Origin: JABCZS01 sp041660525
Lineage (GTDB): Bacteria > Pseudomonadota > Gammaproteobacteria > JABCZS01
DNA: 64,000 bases
Assembly (NCBI GenBank): GCA_041660525.1
Contig: JBAZWD010000012.1
Location: 1-64,000, forward strand
Direction of reading: 5' to 3'
A model generated the notes under the pieces. The model was not told where the DNA came from. It did no database searches and saw nothing but the letters and a program-made list of their open reading frames with translations. Each line of letters begins with the position of its first letter. Within the stretch, counting starts at the first letter, position 1. The position numbers were made by a program, and so were the translations under genes. Below, one piece after another: positions 42,556 through 51,129 of this stretch.

Positions 42556-43401
42556 ATGCCTGGGGGATATTTTAGTCTGTCATCATGGTCCAATTATTGT
42601 TGGCCAAAAAAAAAGACTAATCTTGAAGAAGCGGAAGCCTTGTTTAAGAAAGCATTCTCATCTCCACTGAATACTATGTATACCTACATCGGTCGCGTTG
42701 AAGGTACAATTGCGCCCGCCCTGTTAGGATTTCTTTTCTATGTTGTAGCCACTGAAAAAAAGCTGCATAAAGAACCCGATGAACACCAAGCAGAAATTGG
42801 GCTTTTAGCTTTTGATGCTTTATACCTTTCTATTGAAACAACCATCGTCGCTTTAGAGGCCTATCAAAAATGCTCAGGAAGCAAGGCTAACTATGAAAAG
42901 CTTTATAAATACCTGGGACGCTTTGGAGGATTTTTATCCTTCTCCTTGATATACCTGCTCGCTGATGCCTTAAAAAACGAAGAAAAAGACGTATGGGATA
43001 ATCCACAGGAACACACCTTCGAATTTATTGTGATCCTCGCTGAAATGGTCATGCTCAGCTTAGGAAATCTAGCCTTTGATGCTGATATAATCAATACTGT
43101 ATATCAATACATCGCGCAGAAAAAACCAAAACATGATACTAGCTTACCTGCGGATCTTCATAGAGACGTGAACGCAGCGCTTTATAAATTAATGATCGCT
43201 GACTCTTATCAGGGTACATATGCTAATACTTATCATGACTTACATCACACTGCACAAGCATTAAAAGAGCATGATAATACTGCACATTTGGCACACTATA
43301 TTGAGCGTTTCTTAGAAGAAAGTAATTATGATGAGCATAAAGCCAACGAAAAACAGCCTCTCTTAACCATTAATAGATCTGTGCTATCAATAAATAATTA
43401 A
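42556..43401 (+). CDS. Unknown membrane protein between infA and clpA
   Basis: A 281-residue protein without a signal peptide. Four hydrophobic segments lie roughly at residues 50-68, 85-105, 125-142 and 155-178. A long polar C-terminal region is rich in His, Asn and Glu (about 195-281). I recognise no family. The infA-clpA neighbourhood is normally conserved, so this gene looks like a lineage-specific insertion with its own promoter. It converges with clpA, overlapping its end by 4 bp. Membrane-targeted effector is a possible but unproven role. Confidence 0.6.
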   Translation: MPGGYFSLSSWSNYCWPKKKTNLEEAEALFKKAFSSPLNTMYTYIGRVEGTIAPALLGFLFYVVATEKKLHKEPDEHQAEIGLLAFDALYLSIETTIVALEAYQKCSGSKANYEKLYKYLGRFGGFLSFSLIYLLADALKNEEKDVWDNPQEHTFEFIVILAEMVMLSLGNLAFDADIINTVYQYIAQKKPKHDTSLPADLHRDVNAALYKLMIADSYQGTYANTYHDLHHTAQALKEHDNTAHLAHYIERFLEESNYDEHKANEKQPLLTINRSVLSINN

Positions 43402-45645
43402 TCTGCATCGGCAAACACTTCAGCCTTCGTATATGCGAAGGCTAATTTTCCTGATGCAAAACTAATTTTGATATAACCACCATGGTTTAATTGACCAAAT
43501 AATATTTCTTCCGCTAAGGGCATTTTTATTTCGGTTTGAATTAATCGCGCCATTGGACGTGCACCCATTTTTGGATCGTAACCTTTTTCAACTAAATACG
43601 TACGCGCGCTTTCATCCACTTCGAGTGTTACGCTTTTATCATCTAATTGCGCTTGTAATTCTACTAAAAACTTATCAACAACTTGATAAATCACNNNNNN
43701 NNNNAAATTCTGGTGGGAAAGCCCGTTCGATTTCACGCATGCTATCAGAATCATGAACTTGTTCGGTAAAGCCCATTGAACGCCGCGAAATAACTTCCGC
43801 GCCGGCATTGGTAGTCATGACAATAATCACATGACGAAAATCACTTTTACGACCATTGTTATCGGTTAATGTGCCATGATCCATGACTTGCAATAATAAA
43901 TTAAACACATCAGGATGCGCTTTTTCAATTTCATCTAATAATAAAACGCAATGCGGATGTTTGGTAATTTGTTCGGTTAATAAACCACCTTGATCAAAAC
44001 CCACATAACCTGGGGGTGCACCGATTAAACGCGAAACAGTATGTCTTTCCATGTATTCTGACATATCTAAACGAATTAATTCTACGCCTAATAATGTTGC
44101 TAATTGCCGTGTCACTTCAGTTTTGCCAACACCGGTTGGACCTGCAAATAAAAATGAACCTACGGGTTTACGCTGATCGCCTAAACCTGCGCGTGATAAT
44201 TTAATGGTTGCGGCTAATTGTTCAATTGCTTTATCTTGGCCGAACACTAACATTTTTAAATCACGTTCTAAGTGACTCATCATTTCACGATCAGTACTGG
44301 AAATTGTTTTTGCGGGCACGCGCGCAATTTTCGCCACTATGTCTTCAATCTCGCGTACACCAATGGTTTTTTTACGTTTTGATGCGGGCAATAAACGTTG
44401 ATAAGCACCGGCTTCATCGACGATGTCGATGGCTTTATCCGGTAAAAAACGATCATAAATATAACGTGAACCTAATTCTGCCGCCGATTTCAAAGCACGT
44501 GGGGAATATTTAACGCCGTGATGCGCTTCAAAGTAAGTTTTTAAACCTTTTAAAATTTGCACTGTTTGATCAATTGTAGGCTCTAGCACATCAATTTTTT
44601 GGAAACGTCTGGCAAGGGCATTATCTTTTTCAAAGATGCCACGAAATTCTTGATAAGTGGTTGCGCCTATGCAACGCAAATCACCGGAAGCCAATAACGG
44701 TTTAATTAAATTAGATGCGTCCATAACACCGCCACTGGCAGCGCCCGCACCAATAATGGTGTGGATTTCATCAATAAATAAAATAGAACCTTTTTCTTTT
44801 GCGAGTTGATGCAATACGGCTTTTAAGCGTTTTTCAAAATCACCGCGGTATTTCGTACCCGCTAAAAGTGACCCTAAATCTAAAGAATAAACAGTACTTA
44901 ACGCTAAAATGTCTGGGACTTTTTTATCAACGATTAATTTGGCTAAACCTTCAGCGATCGCAGTTTTACCCACCCCCGCTTCACCCACTAATAAAGGGTT
45001 ATTTTTACGACGACGGCATAAAATTTGGATAGTGCGCAATACTTCTTCTTCACGACCAATTAAAGGATCAATACGACCCATGCGTGCTTTGGCATTCAGA
45101 TTAACGGCATAACTTTCAAGCGGAGAATTTTGACCGCCACCTGCGCTGCCTTCATCACCCCCTTCTTCACCGCTCTCTTCATTCGGTAATTGCACATCGT
45201 CTTCGGATTGCAATTTAGAAATACCGTGCGCGATAAAATTAATCACATCCAGACGTGTGATATTTTCTTTTTTCAGAAAATAAACGGCCTGACTTTCTTG
45301 TTCACTAAAAATAGCAGCTAATACATTAGCGCCAGTGACTTCCGATTTACCAGAAGATTGCACATGAAATACAGCGCGTTGTAATACGCGTTGAAAACCT
45401 AGCGTGGGTTGTGTTTCTCTTTCAACATCTTCGATATCAATTAAAGGAGTTGTTTCATCAATAAAATTGACTAAATCTATACGTAATCTTTCAATATCTG
45501 ATCCGCAGGCACGCAAAACGCTGACGGCTGATGAATTATCTAATAAAGATAGTAACAAATGTTCAACTGTCATAAATTCATGACGCTTACTGCGCGCTTC
45601 CTTAAAAGCCAAATTCAAAGTAAATTCGAGCTCTTTACTTAACAT
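43398..45645 (-). CDS. clpA: ATP-dependent Clp protease ATP-binding subunit ClpA (interrupted by assembly gap)
   Basis: AAA+ unfoldase that feeds ClpP and is steered by ClpS. An N-terminal Clp_N repeat domain (about 1-140) precedes an acidic/Gly linker, D1 with Walker A GEAGVGKTA and Walker B ILFIDEIHTIIG, and D2 with Walker A GPTGVGKTE and a C-terminal VEKGYDPKMGARPMARLIQ. The frame breaks at ten N between AFPPEF and VIYQVVDKF. In E. coli 16 residues fill that place, including the RNRLD arginine-finger segment, so about 48 bases are missing. Restored length would be about 761 residues, against 758 in E. coli. Confidence 0.93.
43695..43704. other. Assembly gap (10 N) in clpA
   Basis: Ten N bases stand in for about 48 bases judged from ClpA homology. 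The codons on both sides are whole (TTT before, GTG after), so the true gap must be a multiple of three. The gene is not expected to be a pseudogene. Confidence 0.95.
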
Positions 45646-45664
45646 GCCAACCTCCGGATTTATT

Positions 45665-45988
45665 TTAATTCTCTATTGCTTCCATATCACATAATAATGG
45701 ATATTCATGCGCTCTCGCATAATCACTGACTAATGCCACTTTGGTTTCAGCCACGTCATAAGTATATACGCCGCAAACACCTTTGCCCTTGTTATGGATC
45801 TGAAACATGATTTGCGTTGCGCGCTCTTGGCTTTGACCAAAAAAGTGCTCCAGTACTTCAACTACAAAATTCATAGGTGTAAAATCGTCGTTAAGTAATA
45901 TAACTTGATACATAGCAGGCTTTTTTAATTGCGGCCGGGCTTCTTCAAGCAGCTGAACACTGCCCAAATCTTGTTGCAAATCACTCAT
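45665..45988 (-). CDS. clpS: ClpS adaptor protein
   Basis: Adaptor that delivers N-degron substrates to ClpAP. The 107 residues have a flexible N-terminus and the core YQVILLNDDFTPMNFVVEVL, then MFQIHNKGKGVCGVYTYDVAETK, containing the Asn-Asp and His residues that bind the substrate amino group. It lies 19 bp upstream of clpA on the same strand and is divergent from cspD. Confidence 0.96.
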   Translation of the reverse strand: MSDLQQDLGSVQLLEEARPQLKKPAMYQVILLNDDFTPMNFVVEVLEHFFGQSQERATQIMFQIHNKGKGVCGVYTYDVAETKVALVSDYARAHEYPLLCDMEAIEN

Positions 45989-46094
45989 CAGTTTTTACCT
46001 TACCTTTATTGTAGCCAAGTTTATTAAAAGCAAAAGCACTTCGTGTGTCAATCAAAACTTGACTAAATACCATAGCGGATGTACACATTAGAAC

Positions 46095-46122
46095 TTGATT
46101 CCGGTTAAATCTGGTGTATGAT
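46095..46122 (+). promoter_or_regulatory. Candidate cspD promoter
   Basis: TTGATT (46095-46100) and TATGAT (46117-46122) are 16 bases apart in the 199-bp clpS/cspD divergent region. A 65-base leader would precede the cspD start, and AAAGGGA serves as ribosome binding site. Confidence 0.45.
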
Positions 46123-46187
46123 AATCAATATTAGCCTTTTGTTAAGGCGAAATTTTGTATTATTCTCAACTAAAAGGGACTTTAAAT

Positions 46188-46418
46188 ATGGCTATCGGCA
46201 CAGTGAAGTGGTTTAACAATGCCAAAGGTTATGGCTTTATCGCTCCAGCAGAAAACGAAAATGAAGATGTATTTGCACATTTTTCCGCGATCGTAATGGA
46301 AGGCTATAAGAGCCTTAAAGCAGGTCAAAGGGTTATGTTTGACGTACATCAAGGCCCTAAAGGTCTACATGCTATCGATATTCGCCCCACCGAAACCGAA
46401 GTAGCAGAAGCCAACTAA
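46188..46418 (+). CDS. cspD: Cold-shock-domain protein CspD
   Basis: A 76-residue single-domain nucleic-acid-binding protein. GTVKWFNNAKGYGFIAP carries the RNP1 motif and FAHFSAI the RNP2-like motif. The later FDVHQGPKGLHA and the longer C-terminus match CspD, the replication-inhibiting stationary-phase member, rather than CspA. The ATG at 46188 is chosen because the family begins there and AAGGGA lies 9 bases ahead. Its neighbourhood beside clpS is conserved. It ends one base from the convergent icd stop. Confidence 0.92.
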   Translation: MAIGTVKWFNNAKGYGFIAPAENENEDVFAHFSAIVMEGYKSLKAGQRVMFDVHQGPKGLHAIDIRPTETEVAEAN

Positions 46419-46419
46419 T

Positions 46420-47649
46420 TTACATATGACTTATCATCGCGCTCCCAAACGCTGAGCACGAAACTTCTTGCGCGTCTGGCATCAGGCGTGCAAAGTCATA
46501 AGTCACTGTTTTTGCTTGTATGGTTTTTTGCATACTAGCAATAATTAAATCCGCCGCCTCTATCCATCCCATGTGTCTTAACATCATCTCTGCTGATAAA
46601 ATTAAAGAACCTGGATTTACTTTATCTTGCCCTGCATATTTAGGTGCAGTACCGTGCGTAGCTTCAAAAACTGCAGCTTTATCACCGATATTTGCACCCG
46701 GTGCAATACCAATACCACCCACCATTGCAGCCAATGCATCGGAAATATAATCACCATTTAAATTTAAAGTCGCGATCACACTGTAATCTTCTGGACGCAA
46801 TAAGATTTGTTGTAAAAACGCATCAGCGATAACATCTTTAATAACTATGGTTTTTCCTGTTTTAGGATTTTTTACAGTGCACCAAGGACCACCGTCTAGA
46901 AGTTCGCCATTAAATTCTTTCAGTGCAACTTCATAACCCCAGTTTTTAAAAGCGCCTTCAGTAAACTTCATAATGTTACCTTTATGAACCAAGGTCACTG
47001 AGGGTAAATCATTATCGATTGCATATTGAATTGCAGCTTGGACTAAACGCGTTGTGCCTTCTTTTGAAACCGGTTTAATGCCTATGCCACAATGCGAGGG
47101 AAAACGAATTTTTTTCACATGCATTTTAGTTTGTAAAAATTCAATGACTTCCTTGGCTTCTTTAGAATCAGCTTCCCATTCAATACCCGCGTAAATATCT
47201 TCAGAATTTTCGCGAAAAATAACCATATTAGTTTTTTCTGGTTGCTTCACTGGACTTGGCACACCTTCAAAATAACGTACAGGACGTAAACAAATATATA
47301 AATCTAATTCCTGACGAATCGCCACATTCAATGAACGCATTCCACCCCCAACAGGTGTCGTCAATGGACCTTTAATAGAAACAACATAATCTGTCATGGC
47401 TTGTAAAGTTTGCGTGGGTAACCAATTATTTTCACCCATCACTTTGGTGGCTTTTTCCCCGGCATAAATTTCTAGCCAATGAATTTTTTTTGCGCCCACG
47501 TATGATTTTTCAACCGCAGCATCCACAACCTTGCGCATGACCGGAGTAATATCAACGCCTATGCCATCACCTTCAATAAATGGAATAATGGGTTGATTAG
47601 GAACGTGAAGTTGTCCTTCTACTAAGGTAATTTTTTCGCCAGTTGTCAT
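46420..47649 (-). CDS. icd: NADP-dependent isocitrate dehydrogenase
   Basis: TCA-cycle enzyme converting isocitrate to 2-oxoglutarate. The 409 residues contain the substrate loop GGGMRSLNVAIRQELDLYIC with the Ser equivalent to E. coli Ser113, then RENSEDIYAGIEW, KGNIMKFTEGAFKNWGYE and the NADP-binding HGTAPKYAGQDKVNPGSLI. Convergent with cspD with a single base between stops, leaving no room for a separate terminator. Confidence 0.96.
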   Translation of the reverse strand: MTTGEKITLVEGQLHVPNQPIIPFIEGDGIGVDITPVMRKVVDAAVEKSYVGAKKIHWLEIYAGEKATKVMGENNWLPTQTLQAMTDYVVSIKGPLTTPVGGGMRSLNVAIRQELDLYICLRPVRYFEGVPSPVKQPEKTNMVIFRENSEDIYAGIEWEADSKEAKEVIEFLQTKMHVKKIRFPSHCGIGIKPVSKEGTTRLVQAAIQYAIDNDLPSVTLVHKGNIMKFTEGAFKNWGYEVALKEFNGELLDGGPWCTVKNPKTGKTIVIKDVIADAFLQQILLRPEDYSVIATLNLNGDYISDALAAMVGGIGIAPGANIGDKAAVFEATHGTAPKYAGQDKVNPGSLILSAEMMLRHMGWIEAADLIIASMQKTIQAKTVTYDFARLMPDAQEVSCSAFGSAMISHM

Positions 47650-47744
47650 TTTATATCGCTCCTTTATGTGTTAACATCATTATATTTAATCCACTATACT
47701 AATCAAAGCTTTATTTTCAAGGAATATATTTAGAAGGAACTATT

Positions 47745-48557
47745 ATGCGTTTGCATCATTATTTACTAAGCAGCACAGCTCTCTTATTTATGTCTCATGT
47801 TGCATTTGCAAACTGCAATTGTGCTGATGATTACGACGATGACAGCAGCTATGATTATTTATTTGAAGGTGATTTTCAATTATCATTATTACTAGGTATA
47901 GCTGATGTTACACACGGCGATGGCACTCTTCAGGTCGACAGTACTGAAAGTGACAGTCTCACCCAAACTAATAGTAATGCTTGGGAAACTTTTACCGGAC
48001 AATTCGGTGTAAGTTATATCATGCCCTTATATTGGGGTGAAGACGCAGAAGAAGATAAACTCGAAACCGGTATGGCCTGGTTTGATTCCATCACTCCACA
48101 AATCAATGTGTATTTATTAGGCGACACCACACTAGAAGGCGATGTCCTGCGTTTTGGTTATAAAAATGAAGCCACTTATGATATGGATTTTAATAGCACA
48201 CGTTTAATGTTTGATGTTGCCGTTGATGTTTTTACCGTGCGTGATTTTTCGTTTTTTGCACTCGGTGGTTTAGGCATCGCTTGGAACAGTACTTCATTAA
48301 ATTGGGTGCCTAATCCAGGTGAAGATCTAACCGGATTTAATCTTGCAGAAACAGACAGCAGCGGTTTTGCCTATGAATTTGGCGGCGGCGTAAATTATGA
48401 AGTGCTTGGCGATCTCGATGTTTCGCTACAATATTTATTTACTGTGCTTGATAATGTCAGCGCACAAGGTGCAGATGATTTTTACGATGATATACACACC
48501 TCTGATTTGGATATTCATGTCCAATCTATATTACTGGGTGTACGTTTAACCATTTAG
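47745..48557 (+). CDS. Outer-membrane beta-barrel protein
   Basis: A 270-residue secreted protein: signal peptide ending VAFA (residue 22), an acidic N-terminus with NCNCADDYDDD, then alternating amphipathic strands (for example FTGQFGVSYIMPLYW, RLMFDVAVDVFTV, YEFGGGVNYEVLGDLDVSLQYLFTV) and a final aromatic-poor strand ILLGVRLTI. The pattern indicates an 8-stranded barrel of the OmpW/OmpA-like size class. GAAGGA lies just before the start. The DUF3494 gene follows 9 bp later, so the two are likely an operon. Specific function unknown. Confidence 0.75.
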   Translation: MRLHHYLLSSTALLFMSHVAFANCNCADDYDDDSSYDYLFEGDFQLSLLLGIADVTHGDGTLQVDSTESDSLTQTNSNAWETFTGQFGVSYIMPLYWGEDAEEDKLETGMAWFDSITPQINVYLLGDTTLEGDVLRFGYKNEATYDMDFNSTRLMFDVAVDVFTVRDFSFFALGGLGIAWNSTSLNWVPNPGEDLTGFNLAETDSSGFAYEFGGGVNYEVLGDLDVSLQYLFTVLDNVSAQGADDFYDDIHTSDLDIHVQSILLGVRLTI

Positions 48558-48566
48558 GGGAAAATA

Positions 48567-49667
48567 ATGAATCAGACTATGCAAAAAATAAGTGTACTTA
48601 GCTTTTTATTATTCGGTGTTTTATGCAATGCACAAGCCGATGATATTGAAATTACAGGGCCTAAAATCAGCAATATTAATTGTGGTGCGGCGCCTATCAA
48701 TGCGATTTTCAAAGTAACGAATACGATCAATAACACCGGTATTATTCTTTACCCTGCGACAATTGAGGTTAATGATGATTTTCCACAAGACCTCACCATG
48801 GTCGAAACCGGTGGTCTTACCACCTGCCCCCTAGATAATAAAACAAAATTACCAGCCTTAGCCTCCTGTAACATTAACGTTATTATTACACCTGAAGATT
48901 GCAGCTCTGGCACCATTTTGGGCGACATTAGCCGCACTTTAGTGGTCGGTGTTAGCACGCGACAAATAGAAGCCGAATCATCTTTTGCTTTTTCATATAC
49001 ACAATTAGGTGCCGCGGATGATTTTGCAATATTAAGTGATGAATTACATAATATGGGTTCTGTATCATCTGTGGTGGGCAGTGTCGGCCATACGGGAACG
49101 ACGCCCATTTCTGGCCAATTTAATGTTACCAACGGTCAATTATATACTTCACCTACTGATCCCAATGTCACAAATGCCAATAATGCATTTCTTACAACCT
49201 ATCAGATGTTCATAGCCAATAAAGCCAATTGTCGTGTCATTTCAGATATTAGTTTTCCTGCAGAATTACAATCGTCTTATTATTGTTTAACCAGTAATCA
49301 AGGGCTTGATGAAGTCACCGTCGATGGTCTCATTATTTTATCTGGTACAGGTGATTTTGTTTTTTTTGTAGATGATGGTGAGAATAATTGCTTCTCCATA
49401 ACACCCAGCGGACCTTGTAATTTACATCTAAAATCAGCAACATCATTTGCTTACAAAGATGGCGCCTCAGAAGATAAGATTTATTGGATAACCGGAAATG
49501 ATGGCAGCGTTATTTTAGAATCAGGTGTTGAATTAGATGGCACGGTACTTTCAGGAGTAGACATTAGCACTTCTTCCGCAGGCCCTAGCCCTGCGAGTAT
49601 AGATGGTCATTTGTGGGCTTTAGGCACCATTACGCTATATGGTGATTCTGTGGCTATCCCAGATTAA
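48567..49667 (+). CDS. DUF3494 (ice-binding-like) surface protein, copy 1
   Basis: A 366-residue exported protein: signal peptide (ends AQA, about residue 24), an N-terminal beta domain (about 28-140; ISNINCGAAPINAIFKVTN, CNINVIITPEDC) and a C-terminal DUF3494 beta-helix domain (about 150-366; DDFAILSDEL, SGQFNVTNGQLYTSP, DGSVILESGVELDGTVLSG, IDGHLWALGTITLYG). DUF3494 domains occur in ice-binding proteins and in adhesins; adhesion is the likelier role outside cold habitats. Two paralogues lie downstream. The family's domain is clear; the biological role is inferred. Confidence 0.8.
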   Translation: MNQTMQKISVLSFLLFGVLCNAQADDIEITGPKISNINCGAAPINAIFKVTNTINNTGIILYPATIEVNDDFPQDLTMVETGGLTTCPLDNKTKLPALASCNINVIITPEDCSSGTILGDISRTLVVGVSTRQIEAESSFAFSYTQLGAADDFAILSDELHNMGSVSSVVGSVGHTGTTPISGQFNVTNGQLYTSPTDPNVTNANNAFLTTYQMFIANKANCRVISDISFPAELQSSYYCLTSNQGLDEVTVDGLIILSGTGDFVFFVDDGENNCFSITPSGPCNLHLKSATSFAYKDGASEDKIYWITGNDGSVILESGVELDGTVLSGVDISTSSAGPSPASIDGHLWALGTITLYGDSVAIPD

Positions 49668-49762
49668 CAGCTTCTTTCTACGTTAGTTGATTTAGTTTTC
49701 ACGGAGCCTATACTTAATGGCCCTGCGCGATAACGCGATTAATAATGAAAAAGGATGCTATC

Positions 49763-51001
49763 ATGAAAACATTTAAACATACGTTGTTTACCTTTAGTTT
49801 TTTAATCAGTTTTTTACCCACAGTTTTACAGGCAGAAGAACCTTTAGATCTTCCCATTAGTTTCTCGCCTGTTACAGAATTTATGAATGTAGCTTGCGAC
49901 GGCGGTGATAGAGATGTGGTATATAACCTAGTAAACACGGAAGCCAATACCATTAATTTAGATAATATTCATGTCATTACTAATATTGATGATACCGCTA
50001 CGGGTCTCACAACGTCTTTTGTGTCTGGTGGTTGTATCGATACTATCCATTCTAATAACACTGCATCAGGCTCCATCACAGGCTATACAACAGGATTTGC
50101 AACTTGCCAGATCACGCTTACAGTAACCCCACCTGCTTGCCCCACAGGTGGAATATTACAAGAAACAATTGACCGCCAATTATATATAGGCGTGGAAACA
50201 CGTGAACAGTCAGAATTAATCGCCGAAATCGATGCTGAAGTTTCAGTTATGGGCGCAGGTGCATACTTTGCATTATTGGCCAATAGCAGCACATCTCCAA
50301 TGTTTGGAGTGGTTGCTAGCAACGGTACCAGTTCAGCGCAAATCAGTGGTGATATAGGTTCAAGTGGTACTTCTACTCCCGGCAATTTTTCCATTTCTAA
50401 TGGAACATTTTACAATGCTCAAAATACTAGTCCAAATTCTATATATACAGCAGCAGTCAATGATTTAACACAAGCTTATACTCAATTAAGTAGTATGACG
50501 GGATGCACGGCGATTAACGGGCTAAATAACGAAAGCAAAGGACCTGGTTGTTATATTTTAGCTCCTAGTAGCGGCACTATAGTCACCGTTCAAGGCGCGA
50601 ACGAATTAACAGGAACGGCAACCACTCAAAATTATTACTTCTTCGTCCCACCGGGAATTAATTTAGATATTGATGCAGATACAGTGTTTACATTCACAAA
50701 CCCTGATAATTCATCAGCCGCCAATGTGTTCTGGATTATGCTTAACGCTTCTGTCTTAACATACCCTGCCGGGCCTGCAGGACAAGTATTAATAGATTCA
50801 GGTGCTCAGCTCGAGGGTTCAGTTTTATCGGGCAGTACAACCCTGGTGGATGCAACATCCCCTGCAATTACCACGACATCTGCAGGTACAAACCATGCTC
50901 AAGTCAATGGTACTCTCTGGAGCGCAGCACCAGCAGCCACGAGCAGCCCTAATTCAACCATTCAATTATATGGCGATACTATAAGCGCTGTAACTCAATA
51001 A
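49763..51001 (+). CDS. DUF3494 (ice-binding-like) surface protein, copy 2
   Basis: About 412 residues from MKTFKHTLFTFSF; the signal peptide ends VLQAE. It has the same two-part layout as its neighbours: an N-terminal beta domain with paired cysteines (FMNVACDGGDRDVVYNLVN; CQITLTVTPPAC) and a C-terminal DUF3494 domain (AYFALLANSS, IYTAAVNDLTQAYTQL, AQLEGSVLSGSTTLV, VNGTLWSAAP). Here the DUF3494 part keeps the canonical AxxDLTxAY motif better than copy 1. An ATG at 49745 is an alternative start. A strong terminator follows. Confidence 0.8.
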   Translation: MKTFKHTLFTFSFLISFLPTVLQAEEPLDLPISFSPVTEFMNVACDGGDRDVVYNLVNTEANTINLDNIHVITNIDDTATGLTTSFVSGGCIDTIHSNNTASGSITGYTTGFATCQITLTVTPPACPTGGILQETIDRQLYIGVETREQSELIAEIDAEVSVMGAGAYFALLANSSTSPMFGVVASNGTSSAQISGDIGSSGTSTPGNFSISNGTFYNAQNTSPNSIYTAAVNDLTQAYTQLSSMTGCTAINGLNNESKGPGCYILAPSSGTIVTVQGANELTGTATTQNYYFFVPPGINLDIDADTVFTFTNPDNSSAANVFWIMLNASVLTYPAGPAGQVLIDSGAQLEGSVLSGSTTLVDATSPAITTTSAGTNHAQVNGTLWSAAPAATSSPNSTIQLYGDTISAVTQ

Positions 51002-51015
51002 TTGAATAAACACAC

Positions 51016-51048
51016 ACTCCCGTTATTATTTATAGTAACGGGAGTTTT
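51016..51048 (+). terminator. Terminator after DUF3494 copy 2
   Basis: A 10-bp hairpin ACTCCCGTTA/TAACGGGAGT with a 10-base loop, followed by TTTTCC. The 85-bp direct repeat begins within its T tail. Confidence 0.88.
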
Positions 51049-51129
51049 CCTGTGGATAACTCTGTGAATATCTTGTCAAGATTTCCAAAACTCGTAAATA
51101 ATACAAGCAGTTATCTTTTAAGTTATTTA
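51045..51129 (+). repeat. 85-bp direct repeat, copy A
   Basis: Begins TTTTCCTGTGGATAACTCTG and ends AGTTATTTA. It is 83/85 identical to 55748-55832, in the same orientation. It contains a consensus DnaA box (TGTGGATAA, 51051-51059). It fills most of the 125-bp gap between DUF3494 copy 2 and the large minus-strand gene. Confidence 0.92.
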
